Source: Neelides folsomi (taxonomy: Eukaryota; Arthropoda; Collembola; Neelipleona; Neelidae). Taken from it: a DNA stretch of 64,000 nt. A program made the translations under genes and the position numbers. Shown in pieces: positions 11,631 through 24,780 of the stretch. Below the pieces are notes generated by a model that worked only from the letters and a program-made list of their open reading frames with translations, was not told the DNA's origin and did no database searches. Where the stretch lies: positions 1 through 64,000 of the forward strand of contig JAQGBZ010000039.1 in NCBI GenBank assembly GCA_034687125.1. The letters are read 5' to 3'. Position 1 is the first letter of the stretch. The number at the start of each line of letters is the position of its first letter.

Positions 11631-13526
11631 ATGGATGAAGATTCCGAGGAGCCTGTCTTCATTCGCCAATATTCCATCGTGAAAAATATTTTTCAATTCC
11701 TCCCAACAAAAGACCTCTTGTCGGCGACTCAAACCAACAAGTTTTGGTGTGATGTTGGTAAAATTGTACAAAAAGGGCGATTGAAGTACAATTCCGGCTA
11801 CTTCCTTTTACATCACCCATTCCCTGATGACACTCAACATGTAATGAATTGTTGTCTGAAGAATGCAAACTATGATTATGAACCGGAACCTCGAAAGGGT
11901 CATGAAGATCCCAACTATGACCCAGTTCAAGAATATTTGCAATTAGATCCAAAGGAAAATCAATCATTACGTCATGAATTCAATACATTGAGGTTGAAAA
12001 AGTTAAATGAAACTTTTCAACATCCGCAAGCTGTAATTGTGTTTGGGACCGATGGCATCTTTCAAGATTTAGATCAAGAAGGTTTTTCTTAAAATTTAAT
12101 TAATTAGAATTTTTCTTACATTGTTAATTTAATATTATGTTTTGTAATCTTCTTTTATTATGTTATTTTATTAAGAAATGTTTTATTCATCAGATAGTGG
12201 AATTTCGCTCGATGAAGCCATTGGAATTAATGACGAAGTTCTCAGAATTCCTACAATCGGCACATGCGGTTTTGGATTGGTGGCAACAACAAATGATGAG
12301 ACAAAGACTTATGAAGCTGAAGACAACTACGACAATTCCTTCCCCATTTTGAATTCTTTATCCATTCCAAAGCTCCCAGGACTCAAACTTAAGATCTTCC
12401 AGAATAAAAATGACGCTCGTCCGTATTCGATTAACAAAAATGAAGTAAGATGAATTAAAATAATGAGTCAAAGATTTAAAATGGCAATTGAGCTTATTTA
12501 TTTTGCCAGGCAAAAATTAAATTACTTAAAATTAATCATATTTAAATATTCTATTACAGAAAATTGATTATCAAAAGGTTTTGAACATTGACAAAGATGA
12601 TACAGTGAAGGGGATAATTTTCTTCGACACTTCTCTTCACACCAATAATTCTCATATCAAGGCTCTCTATTCTTATTTAAGGTAGTCGCAAATCACTTTA
12701 AAGGAATTACTAAAAATTCTTAGTCAAGTTCTAAATTAAGAAAAAATATAATTTACAATTTTAATTATTAAATCATAATAGCTTCAATTTGAAATTAGAC
12801 AATTTTTAACAATTTATGAATTAATCTCACTGTTATTTAACAATTTATTATAATTTAATATTATTGTTGATTAACCATAAACTAATAACACGTATATATT
12901 CATTCATAGAGCAAACCCTAACGTGTCAATGGCTGGAGGAAAAATGAACAATTTTATCTCAAATCATACGGATTGTGAGATTGAATCATCTCAACTAGTT
13001 TCGGGCGGATTTCTCATTTGTGGGGATGAAAGAGTCAAAGTGGCTTCAATGGCAATTTACGCAAAGAAAAAAGTTGAGAAAATGGAAGAGAATTTAATCA
13101 AAGTAAAATATTTTAATCTCTCAGAACTCAGAAATGAAAATTAAAAGTAGATTAATATTTAATTAATATAAAAATGAACAATTACGTTATTGAATTTTAC
13201 ACTTTTGAGCTAATTGGGTTTAATTAATTGGAAAAAATATTTAACAGGTCAAAAAATTACTTGGGAATATCGAAGAGGAAATCAGTTTTGCTGTGATGTT
13301 TGCCTGCAACGGAAGGGGATTTGCTATTCACAGAGAACCACATTTCGAGTCAAAACTATTCAAGAAACATTTCCCAACAACTAAATTGATTGGGTCTTTT
13401 ACCGGTGGGGAATATGTGCACGAGTATGTGAGCACTAGCGTAAAACCCGCCACGGCTCCTAATAAGCAATCGGCGCTCCTTCACAGTTACACAACAACGT
13501 TTATAATCGTTTCCGTCTCTTTGTAA
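11631..13526 (+). CDS. FBXO22: F-box/FIST-domain protein, FBXO22-like
   Basis: Predicted substrate receptor of an SCF (SKP1-CUL1) ubiquitin ligase. Five exons: 11631-12081, 12194-12444, 12560-12681, 12910-13102, 13248-13526; total 432 codons including the stop. An F-box lies at residues about 10-50 (VKNIFQFLPTKDLLSATQ with the Trp of NKFWCDV). FIST-type segments follow: HPQAVIVFGTDG, GTCGFGLVATTND and, in the last exon, AVMFACNGRGF, KKHFPTTKLIGSFTGGE and LLHSYTTTFIIVSV. These match the FIST_C part of vertebrate FBXO22, where the same MFAC-GRGF and HSYTT blocks occur. Known FBXO22 targets (KDM4 demethylases, p53, BACH1) are from vertebrates and need not apply. The start is the first ATG; an earlier in-frame TTG is not a likely start. 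The distance to the DLK gene on the opposite strand is only about 550 bp. Confidence 0.88.
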
Positions 13527-14073
13527 AATTTAATTATTCTCCAATCATTTATTTTTATTGCTTAATTTCAAAAGTTTTAAAATTTATATATTCAAATCCC
13601 ACTTTTAATTGTTTTATCTTTTAACTCGTTTATAAAATTTTAAGTATTGTCAGCCTTTTTCTATTATTACACAAATGCGTAAGTTTTCTTCATATATTGC
13701 ATCCTTCTGTGTTGAATTTCTATTTTACTAATTATTATTATTATTAGTATATTAACTTTTGTTATATTGTTAATCTTGTTAGCTGATATTAATTAATTAA
13801 TTAATTAAATATTTAATTATTAACTCTTTTGTAGGTCGTGCCTATTTAGCATAAATACAAGTCATGTTTTACTTTCTTACATTACTCTCTACGTGAACAT
13901 TTGGCCTTTTTCTATTCCTAATTATTAATCATATTACATGAACAATCGTTCAATGTCTTAAGCTAATTAGTACTTATGAAATTACTTGAGTTTAATCAAG
14001 TTTAATAAACAAGAGATATTTAAGATATTAAATTGAAGAATGTTTCGTGAGTATCTTAGTTGAAGTTGTGAGC
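13527..14073. other. Convergent 3' region between FBXO22 and DLK
   Basis: AT-rich, with a TTAATTAA-rich run near 13790-13810. It holds the 3' UTRs of both flanking genes; nothing else was seen. Confidence 0.5.
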
Positions 14074-17000
14074 TTAATGTGACGATCCAGAACGTGCTCT
14101 TGATTGAAGCCGAGTTCTCCTTGGTGGAATTGGCTTCCTCATTAAGCTGAAATAATTCAATTTAATTAATTATTCATTATAACTATTTTATCCATTGTTC
14201 TTATTTTATCCAAAATTTTTCAATGACACATAATCATTTGTACTATTATTGATCAGTAATTGTCATTCACTTAAATTGATATCTTAAATAGAACTAATAG
14301 AACTTTTATATATTGAATAAAATACCTTCTTCGTTTAATAACGCAGTAGTTGCTATCATGCCTATCTGCATTTCCATCTTCATCCGAGAACACATTGTCG
14401 AAACTCTCAGCAAAGACATCTTCCCTTGAGGAAGTTGTCCCACGTGAGTCCAAAGTCTCATTGCTTGCTGATCTCAGTGGACTCAAAGGAGTTGCAGGGA
14501 AATTTGGAGAAGTTGGGGATTGTGGTTGTGGGCTTTTTTCTCCCTCGGCTTCATTCCTTTCTTCTTCATCTTCTTCCTCTTCATCCTCCTCTTGGAATCT
14601 CTGATGAAGGGAATTGATCGCATTGTCACTGCTATGATGCAAAGGAGGGAATCGACACATCGAGCATCGACAATGACAACAATAATTCACTCGCCCTCGA
14701 TTCCCATTTTTCCCATTCCACAATTGACAAACTTTGCGGTCCAAGCTGTCCAAGAGATTGTCATCCGAAGATTCGTGTTGATACATTTCATTGTTGTTTG
14801 AACTTCGTCGTCGCATGTTGGAAGCACCTTCGCCGTCGTCCTCGTCTTCCTCTTCGTCAAGAGTGGAGGAAATGGACCGTTTGATTAAGGACAAATCTTC
14901 TTCTTCGACGGTAGGAGTTTGGAAGGTTCGGCCATGGGGTTTAGACGGACCACCATGGTAGGATTCAAAACCTGGAGTTTTATTGCTGCTTTCTGACCCA
15001 AGTGACATGTCGGTCACTTTCGACTCCTCGTTAGGAACGTACAGGGATGAGGGGGATGTTGGAAGATTTAAATGGAGTTGCCGCGGATTGTTGCGGATGG
15101 ATTCTTCTAAAATGGCAGATTCATCAGTTTGAGTTTCGCTTGTCGCCATTCGTCTCATTTCGTTCAATGTTGGTGTCGTGCTCTGTTAAAAATTATTATT
15201 ATTTTAAAACCATCATGTCTTGTTGTAATAAATAATAATTTATTTATATAATAATGGTTTTTTTAAATTACCTTTTCTACGTGTGGCGAATGACGTGGAG
15301 AAATGAACTTTGCATAATTCTCATGACTTTTGGATCGTTTGTGTTTGTAACGTCGTCGGGATTTGCCAAAGCTGTCAGATGTGGAAAGTCCCATTGACTT
15401 TTGAGTATTTTCGCTTTCTCTGAGAATTGATTGGGGTTTTGAACCTGAAGAGAGCTCAGTGTACAACACCCGTTTTCCAGAGATTTCTTCATCACTCTCA
15501 ACGCCCTATGAAATTAAATTAAAATTTTATTTTATGTTTATTTTAACATTAGTTTTTAGATTAAAACATGCCATGATCGCTGTTTATTGGAATAAAGCCA
15601 AAGGATGGAAATCAATATTAGTTTTGTATTGGGAATGACGTGACTTACACAAGAAGCTCCAATGACTTTTTCAGGTGAAGTCGGCGTGGTGGATTCGCTT
15701 TGTTGGTCCAATGGAACTGTGAGAATGATGGCGGCTCTTTTCTTATGTGGAGTTGTCGCTTTGTCATATGGAATATTCCCTGGGCTGCTGTTGGTTTTGA
15801 AAAGAGGCTTAAAACGCCTTTTGTACTTTGGAGTTGAAATCCCAACTTGTTGTTCTCTCCTGTTTAATTTCAATTATTATTTAAAAAGAAAAAAAGAACA
15901 TAAAGAAGGAAGACCAGGTCGAGATAGAGTACTAACTTTACTATTACAGAATCATCAATATTTAATATATATTTAATTTTAATATAAGGAAGTTTAATTT
16001 TATAAGTTCTAAACCCAATAAAACTAGAAATATGTTGCAAACATCCGATGTCATTTAAAATCAATGTCCAATTTAAAAACGAGATCAATAATGGGAATTA
16101 CTTTGAAATTTCTTTTTCTCTGGAGAGGAGATCCGTTTGCAAGACGTGGAGTTCATAATAGAGTTTATTCGTTCGATCCAACTTTCTCAAATAGTGATCT
16201 CGAATATCCTGAGCATGGCGAAGTTCTTCTTTCCGCTTCCGAATCACAGCATCTTCGGCTTTGGAGTGAGAACGACGAGATTTGGCCTTTGTCAATTGAT
16301 CCTTCAATTCCTCCTTCCACTTGTTCTAAAATCAAATGGTTCATTATTGAACACCCCAATGCCCAATTGGACATTTTCTCATGCCCAATTCCCTTTTTTC
16401 TTCTCTCGTTTCACATCCCTTGAGATTGAGAAAAAACGAAGGACTTACTTGCATTCGAAGATATTGATCCGGAGGTGTCGCCAAAACTTCGTCACTTGCA
16501 ATTTCCAAATGAAGTAAAATGTGTTTGAATGAAGGGCGATTCCGAGGTTTTGCATTGCAGCATTGTTTGATAAGTAACTTGAAGCCCTACAAAATAAATT
16601 ATTTTAATTAACTTATATATTTTAATGGTAGTCAAGTTAGATTCTTGTTACTTAAATTGTGTTTACTAAAGACTACTACTACTGTACTATAATTATTATT
16701 AAAATTAAATAAATGTTCACTGTTAATAATAATAGTCTTGATAATTCGATTATGAATTAGTTTTTACCTCTGGGCATGAAACCGGAAGAGGAAGATGCAA
16801 AGAGTCATTTCCAACTCCCCACATTATAGCAGAAGAATCAACATCTTTGTATGGAGTTTCACAAGTTAAAAGTTCCCAAAGAACAACGCCGTAAGACCTA
16901 TTTTAAAATTATAATATATTATTAAAATATTTTGATCTGAGAATTATCAGTAAACGAGGACATATGTAAATGTAAAATATTTTCTTACCAAATGTCAACT

Positions 17001-20000
17001 TTTTCTGAACATGGTTCATTTCGGATGATTTCAGGAGCCATCCACGCCACTGTTCCTGCGAAGCTCATTCTTGTACTTATCTCATTCCATTGACGACAAG
17101 TTCCAAAGTCGCTGATTTTGGCGCATTCGTTTGCACCGATTAAAACACTATAAAAGATATAAAAAAGTTCATGAGTAATTTTTGGCAATTTGCGTCATCA
17201 CATTCGAGTTATTTAAAATTTTCATCCAAATGTTCAACAATGTATTGCAATTGTAATGTTAAATCAACATAATAAATTAATCTGTAATTTGAGTCATTGA
17301 AATAGAAGTGAATAATGTAATGGAGATAAAGTTGAACAAAACTTACTTTGGACTCTTGAGATCTCTGTGAATAATTTTGTGTGAGTGGAGATATTGCATT
17401 CCACTGGCGATATGACGTGCCCATTCTACGAGTTTCTTTGGAGGAACTTCCTCCCCCCGGTTGATCAACCCGTACAAAGTTCCAAGTGGGCAATATTCCA
17501 TGATGATGCAATAGCATGGAGCTTGGGTACAAACGCCCCTAAAAATCAATTAACCTCAATTATATTAAAATTACCTTAATTAAAAAAGTCTTATGATGAA
17601 AATTAAAAGCAGATGAGGATATAAAGAAAAGAGTTTCTTTTACAAATCGAAAAATACGGATTAAAAAGGAACAAAAGTCTTATGAAACGAGTATTGATTT
17701 CTCGTAAGCTTTTAGGATTAGAACTCCCATTCCGTCGAGTGGGGAGAGTGAAGGTGAAAGGTGAAGGCAAAACATTGTGACTTACTTGAACTGAATAATG
17801 TTGTGGTGATTGAGTTTCCTCAAGTGCTTAATTTCAGTCTCTTTGAGATCACGAACTTTCTTGACGGCCACCCACTCGTTCTTCAATTTACCTTTGAAAA
17901 CTGCTCCTTGAGCTCCGGAGCCCAACCAGGAAAGATCTCCAATTTGTTCAAACAAAATTTCCCAATCTTCACCTTCAAAAATTAATTGCATTGTTAAAAT
18001 TATTAATAATTTTATTTGATCTAACTTTAATCATAAATCATATAGTAAGTACATAACTTTCAGTAACATTTTCTTTAATTATTTCAACATAGCGCACGAA
18101 GTCAAATATTTTATTAAATTTAATCAATATTAACTTAAATATTAATTAGTAAAGTAGATTTGCTTTGGATATTTTATTTTTTTACCTGATTGTTGATGCT
18201 TGAGATCATGAGATGTGGCTTTTCCAATGATGGTCCACATAGGCCGAAGACAGCCGAGTAAACCATTGAACCATCCACCGGTTCTTGAGTGATTTGGAAT
18301 GACGGGAAGGGAAGAGTCTTCAACATTGGGTTTGTTATTCTCGCCGTTGTTGATTGCCACGGATGTGCTTGCTGGACCATAGGCATTGTTATTCGTCGTC
18401 GGAGGCGAAAGGGAGACGACGGAATGGGCCGGGAGTGATGTGCTCGTCCAATCCCCATTGTGTTGCTGAATACAACTCACGGAGATGTCGGGGACGCTGA
18501 GGGCCAAGTGGGAGAGTTTGTCGTGGATCAAAATCACACTGGAACACATCAATTTTCAATTATTATTGTAATAAATATGACACATTTCGGAAATCTTCAT
18601 ACATTTTTCATGTTTTAATATAATTTTGATGTGATTTATGCACCGTTAATGAAAAACTAGCGTGTAAGGAACTGGTTAAACTTTAAATATAACTATAAGT
18701 AAATGTAAGAACGCATATTTTAATGCTTAAGAAGGTTAAGAATAATTTCGAGAGAGGTGAATTATGTAATTAAAGAACCAACCTTAAAAGCATTTAAGCA
18801 TCTTATAGCCAAGAATCACATTACCATTAGAATATTTATGATTCGATAAATATTAAATATGAATTTACTTAACAAATTCTTTGTCGGAATTTCTTAAAGT
18901 AATACCATCCGCTAATGATGGACTTTTGTGTTTCAAATAAGTTTAAGCGAATTATATAATTTTATACTTATTTAACAGTGATTTACATCGTTTCGAGTAT
19001 ACTACTGTACTTCTGCTTTATTGTTAGTTCTATCCATTTCCGTTCCATCTTTCCATTTCCATTCCTTCTGTATATATTAATTTATTTATTTCACATGTAA
19101 AAATAATGTTTCTTTATATTTGAAATATAATAGATGCAACATTTAGTCAGACGTTAAAAAATTGACTTCAAAAGCATGTAATTTTGATTAAATGTTCATT
19201 TAACTATTTGAAAAGATGGGAGATTTAGAATTAAAAATTATTTCCTGATCAAATGATAATGTAGAATTAAATAAAAGATTACTTCATAAAGAGAGTTTTG
19301 GTTCATAAGAAAGATTTAACTTTTTCAATTCGAGTCAAAGAAAATCGTAAGCAAATAATAGGAAAATTGTTATAATTTAAAGTCAACTAATTTCAATATT
19401 TGACGGGAGATTATGAATATTTTGTTGGAATTAACTAAATAGATAATCTAGATTTTTAATAAAAATTACTTTTATAAACCAATAATCAATATTTAACGAG
19501 ATTTTGTTAATTAAATTAACATTAATTTAATGATTTTAGAATAATTTCTCTTGGAGAAAATCGCATGAAATAGTGAGTGGTTTCTTAAAAGTGCAGTAAG
19601 CAGTTTTAACTTTAAAATAATTTTAAAAACTTCATTGGCTCTTTTGATCATCTTTGACCTGTGACCTATGACATTGGATTTTTATTTAAAACGAGGTATT
19701 TTACCCATTATAGGTGTTTTTATGATAAACACTCGCATCTTGCGCTTCTTCCTCTCCATCCGACACATTAATTCTCCTACAACAGATGAAGGTTTCTCGG
19801 ATCAAACTCCGATACATTTCGAACTGCTTGAATGAAAATGAAAAAGAGCAAACACTCGACCAATTTATCTAATTATCAATTGCATGTAGAACAAGCGATA
19901 TTAAAAAATTATTTTCATTGTCAGTCAATTGTCGACTTTGACCTTCTACACCTCGCGCACTTGAATCCACTGTTAACTTGGATCAATTTAAACTAATTGT

Positions 20001-23000
20001 CTTTCAATTCCATTTGCGTGTTCGATCGTTAATTCCTAATTTTTCACTAAATGTTCAAGACCTTTAACTCTACTTTCCAGAATTGGGCTTATTATGTTAA
20101 ATGTCTGGAGTTTTGAATCCTTGAGTTTAACTTTTAGCGCAGGAATGAAAAATAGGAACAGTTACAATGTCAAGTAATTAAATCCTCGCCACGCGCACAT
20201 TAAAATATGTTTTCTGCTTACGTCAATTGTCTTCCAATAAAAAATGATAAATTATAACATAAATGTTTAACACTTTTAAAAACAACTCTTCTTTGCTGTT
20301 ATGTGAGAGAAAAACTGATCGTGAGTTCCCTTCAAACCTCCACAAAGGTCTGGATGGATAAATCCCCTTTGTTTTAATAATAAATCGTTCCTTTTCCCTC
20401 AAATTCCCAAATAAGCCTCCATTCCAATTTTTGGGATATTGGGACGTTGGGAGAAGGTTGGGGAAATATGAAGACACTGTGAGTTGAACCGATATGGTTA
20501 AACCATTTAAAGCTCCTTTGTCCACCAAGGGACCGAAGGAATAAGGAGAAATGCTAATCTTAAATCCACTCGCACCAATACCAAATGGATCCCCACACTC
20601 AACACATCTAACTAAATAAACCAAATACTTTATCCAACTTCCTATTAAATGTCCATAAACAAAGTAATGTTCTTATGTACACTTACGTGGGCCTAGAACC
20701 TTATGCATTAAAACTTCATAACAAAAGTCAATAGTTTACTTATACCAAAATTAAATAACTTTAAGAGAATTTATACGAAAGAACATAGGCTCATAAAATT
20801 GGAAAACATTATTGAATTATCATGTGTACAATCGTATATGAATACATGTAGTTTTATTGGTCCTATCTTTGTCTATTGTTCGAACGTGTCGGCTTAAAGG
20901 GCAAATAGAAGATTAGATAGGAGAAACACACACAGAGACAAGTTGCAGTATATTATTTATTATTGTCAATGTTGGACTCATAATAAGTATAAACTTTGAG
21001 GATAAGAGTATGCCTTTATATAAGACGATGTTATTGTGTGGGAATGATAATCGAGACAGTTTGAACAACGAACACGTTGTTTCTCAGCGTATGGAGAATT
21101 CCACCTTCTGGTCTTCATTCCTCTTATCACTTTGGTTTAGACTCCCAAAGAAGGTAGTTTTAATCATGTGATGGGCAAATACGTAGATTCGGAGGACAAA
21201 GACCCACAAATTATCAATAACCACAAATATGGAAAATAAGAACCACTTTGACAATTATAACTAATTTTCTATTCACAAACTTTTTGGTTAAAATATTTTA
21301 ATATTGGATTTAATTTAACTAATTTAACATATTCTATTAAAGAGTTGGAGAACTCCATTGAACTAAAATTTCTAAACTGAGGAATTTTGACTGACTTGCG
21401 TGACTTTAGGTCACATGAGAGTTCTTTCATAAATAGATCTCCAAAGGTGATCCAATCGTTTACACACGAGAGGAATGAGAGAATATGCAAACTTCACATT
21501 GAATAACACAACACCTGGCTATCAATCCAAATCACCGCAAACCGCACTCGGATCCAAATCTACGTAAGAGATCCTTCTAAATACCAATAACAAACACATT
21601 CAAACTCACTGCTGATGTCGTTGAGGAGCAAATAGATGATTATGGGACTTTATATAGGACAATTCTTCCTTATAATTCATTTTAAATTAATTTGATGTTC
21701 AAAATACTAATAGATCTAAATAAATACAGAATGGTACATAAAAGTAAAATGCAAGACTCTAATAAGTACAATAATGTATAATATTATTTTGCAAGAGAGT
21801 TAATTGAGTATTATGTTTTGATAATAAGAGAATTTTTATATAAGATTATATCAAAATACTTTATACTATATATTGGTAGTATACATATTGGTAGTAATAG
21901 TACTAATAAATAAAATTAAGTGAAATTACTTATATCAAATATGTACGTAAATGGTACAGATATATGGTTTTCGTAAGCGACATTTATTACCTAAATGTAA
22001 ATCTCACGCTGTCTGGTGTATTAAATAATCTAGTTCCTGTATTTACTTGTACAAACTGGGAGAATCTCCTATTAACATCAATTCGCATTTGTCCAATTTG
22101 AATAACTAATTGTAAGTGTATAGCGTATAATAGCCATTAAACAGATATTAAACTACTTGTGTACTATACGTATACTTAAAGTGAAAAACGTGAAGCGTTA
22201 ATGATCCTTAATTAATCTTCAAATTCCTCACGATAATTAAAACTGTGTAATGTGTAAGCAGAAGGAGACGATGACGTACACGCATTTCTCAGAACGCCAA
22301 ATGTTTAAAATAATGCATACAGATCTTACTGTACAATTTCAACATTTTTCAATTTTCTTACTATACCATACATACATGCAGATAGGTAATGCTATTAGTG
22401 AATTTTATATTTAACTACATTAATATCTAAATAGAATGTATAATCTGTTTCACGAACTTATAAGCCTGATATTAAAATACCCGGAAAAAATTTATGTATG
22501 TATTTAATATGGAAATTTTTTCCGGGTATTTTAAAATCAGGCTTATAAGTTCGTGAAACAGATTATAAATGAGGTTGAAATATAATTAATGTGTCAATCT
22601 GGGAATTTGGATTTAAGTTTGGCTGATAATTATATTACATGGATCATTGAAATCCCCAAAACTTAAGTGTACGTATATGAACCATATAATGGAAATGGCG
22701 ATTGTTTAAACTTAAACGAAGATTTATGTAAAGTTTTGTCAAGTTATGAAAATCTTATTTATTTAGTCTTCCATTTGCTCTTGTAAATTTCCATAATGGA
22801 ATTTTTTGCTTTTGAATTCACCTTATCTATTCGTTTGCCTTTTCTCCAAATTCCCATTTCCATTTTTGAAGTCAATTGGAGCATTTAGCTCAAAGAATGT
22901 GTTTATCTATTTTAAAACCATTAGCAGATTAAACGAGAATTTGACTCTCACACTTCCATTGGCTCCTTTTGTTGTTGAGGTCAAGTTGAGATTTTCCAAT

Positions 23001-23721
23001 CTCTTCAACCAATTAGTTTTAGTTCTACTCAACTTCTCCAACTATCTGACTAGGTATCTCTATCCATTCAATAATGGAAAGAGACACACATTCTTTTAAA
23101 CTTGATTGATTACCAAACACTCTTTATACTTTAAGCCTCGTTCTCGGTAAATGTTAAATCATAGTAAAATGAAGTTCAAGATTTACGAAATAACTATTTT
23201 TTAAAATTCATCAGCAATTTCAAGTTAGCAATATGAGATTTCTTAAAGTTAGACAAAGTTATATCAATGAACTGATTTTCGATTTTTGAATCTTGGAAGG
23301 ATAATTCCCTCCTCAGCTTTATGTAAGTATGAATTTAATTTTGCTAATAAAAATGTACACTGAATACGGATTATGATTTTCTATCACTTAATGCAATTTG
23401 TACTATTATAATTATTATTTTGGAATAGTTAGCCTAAATGTAATTGTAATTAAGTAAATAATAAATTAAAACTTGACTTTACCTGCTGTCTGAGTGATAT
23501 TGGGTAATTTGATATTCATTGAGTGCTTGAATCCTCCGGTGATTCTCATCCATGTAATTGTAATTCTCCGTGACGTTCATGTTCACGTTTTCGTCCCTTT
23601 CTTCATTCTCTTTCTCTTTGACTTGGAGGAGGATTGTGTGATTGTTGAGCGGCTCCTTTACAATTGCCAGCTCCAACTTTGGCAGTGACACCGACAAAGA
23701 TCCGAGTCCCGGAGTGATCAT
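14074..23721 (-). CDS. MAP3K12: Dual leucine zipper kinase (MAP3K12/13, wallenda-like)
   Basis: Mixed-lineage MAP3K that activates JNK/p38 through MKK4/7 and drives axon injury and degeneration signalling; cytoplasmic and axonal. Twelve exons: 23721-23483, 18538-18186, 17972-17786, 17538-17347, 17147-16989, 16897-16768, 16586-16449, 16325-16102, 15859-15649, 15505-15272, 15182-14326, 14146-14074; phases all agree, 998 aa. The segment [16 protein letters not shown] before the kinase is DLK/LZK-specific. Kinase motifs: [11 protein letters not shown] (P-loop), [28 protein letters not shown], then the zipper region ([20 protein letters not shown]). The long tail is acidic and Ser-rich ([22 protein letters not shown]), with a Cys-rich patch [10 protein letters not shown] near residue 855-865. 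The first exon is joined across 4.9 kb by phase and open frame only, so it is the least certain part. Vertebrates have two paralogues; insects one (wnd). Confidence 0.93.
18539..23482 (-). other. Large first intron of the DLK gene
   Basis: About 4.9 kb of AT-rich DNA. The only clear structure in it is the foldback element at 22441-22565. The scattered short open frames (for example 20223-20624 and 22806-23099) show no known domain. Confidence 0.5.
22441..22565. mobile_element. 125-bp foldback MITE with TA duplication
   Basis: Two arms of about 53 bp, starting TAATCTGTTTCACGAACTTA, are inverted copies with a single mismatch, separated by only about 20 nt. TA dinucleotides at 22439-22440 and 22566-22567 fit a TA target duplication (Tc1/mariner-like). 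The transcript would form a long perfect hairpin. No coding capacity. Confidence 0.7.
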
Positions 23722-24234
23722 TTTTCAAATTCACTACAAAATTATAATGTTGTTTAGCCATTGCACTTTATTTTAAAAACTCAACTTTAACAATTTAAGC
23801 AATTTGATTGTTAGTTAGGTTCATGTTCTTTAAGATTTCAAAATATTCAAATTTTACGAATGCACTTAATTAAAATTGCAACGTTTTAAAAATTTTATAA
23901 GATTTATACTCATTTAGTTTAATGGGTCAAAAGCCTAAATACTTGCACAGTATGTTTTTAGTAATTGAATTTTAATGTTTCATTGCTGGCACGTTTTGGA
24001 TCAAATGGGTAAAAGCACAGTTGCATGGAAGGGGTAAATAATAATAATGGAATGCTGCAGCAGTTTAGATTGAGTATTAAACTACACACGGGGGGTTGAC
24101 ATTTAAAATGTTCTCTGCAGGTGAATTAAATCAACTGTTTTTTAAGGATTTTTATTACAATGATATTATTTATATTTTTTTAAATATATTTTATTTATTG
24201 AAAAGATTCAGACTTTGAATGAAATTGGAAATAA

Positions 24235-24780
24235 ATGAAATCTCTTTTGAATGAATGGAGAGAGAGAAAACAGTTGGGAGTGTTGGAGCTCAATGAGGAA
24301 ATTGAAGCAGGGAAAATACCCGAGAGGTATAGAGAAAAGCACGCAGTCGCACCCGGGCACTTTCTGATCGATCCGAATTTCACCCTTATAAAACATACCC
24401 GAATCGTTCCATATACCATTCAAAACAATATCTATATCTTTTCTATATCTATTATAAATCTCTCTTATATGACGTGCACTCTAATATTAAATAATATATC
24501 ATCCATTCTCAATGAACGAATATTAAATTATTACATATTAAATTATAAAGGTAGACGGTTCCTTTCTTTATTCTTTCATGCACCGCATATTGAAAGTTTT
24601 CAACCCTTGAAAATCTCATACAAAATGAATTCTTATGGTACATTGACTTTTATAATGATCAACGTGATATTATTAATTATTTACTACAAAGAATTTGATT
24701 ATGAACATGAATCAAAGGTAACAGTAATCTTTATCTTTACAGTACCATTGTGTTGGTATATCTTTAATGATAGGAAATAA
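24235..24780 (+). CDS. Uncertain 181-codon open frame, hypothetical
   Basis: The longest unexplained frame of the gene-poor region. Its first 50 codons (MKSLLNEWRERKQLGVLELN, then EEIEAGKIPERYREK) look charged and helical with balanced codons. The rest is very AT-rich and ends with two hydrophobic stretches (LTFIMINVILLIIYY and VTVIFIFTVPLCWYIF). I recognise no family. It starts about 500 bp upstream of DLK exon 1 on the other strand, so it could equally be promoter-region sequence open by chance. Confidence 0.15.
   Translation: MKSLLNEWRERKQLGVLELNEEIEAGKIPERYREKHAVAPGHFLIDPNFTLIKHTRIVPYTIQNNIYIFSISIINLSYMTCTLILNNISSILNERILNYYILNYKGRRFLSLFFHAPHIESFQPLKISYKMNSYGTLTFIMINVILLIIYYKEFDYEHESKVTVIFIFTVPLCWYIFNDRK

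Noticed and set aside
14350..14801. Plus-strand frames rich in Ser/Phe
   Set aside because: They are the antisense shadow of the acidic low-complexity tail of the DLK gene.
20223..20624. 133-codon minus-strand frame in the DLK first intron
   Set aside because: No recognised domain and no phase-compatible connection to the flanking DLK exons could be supported.
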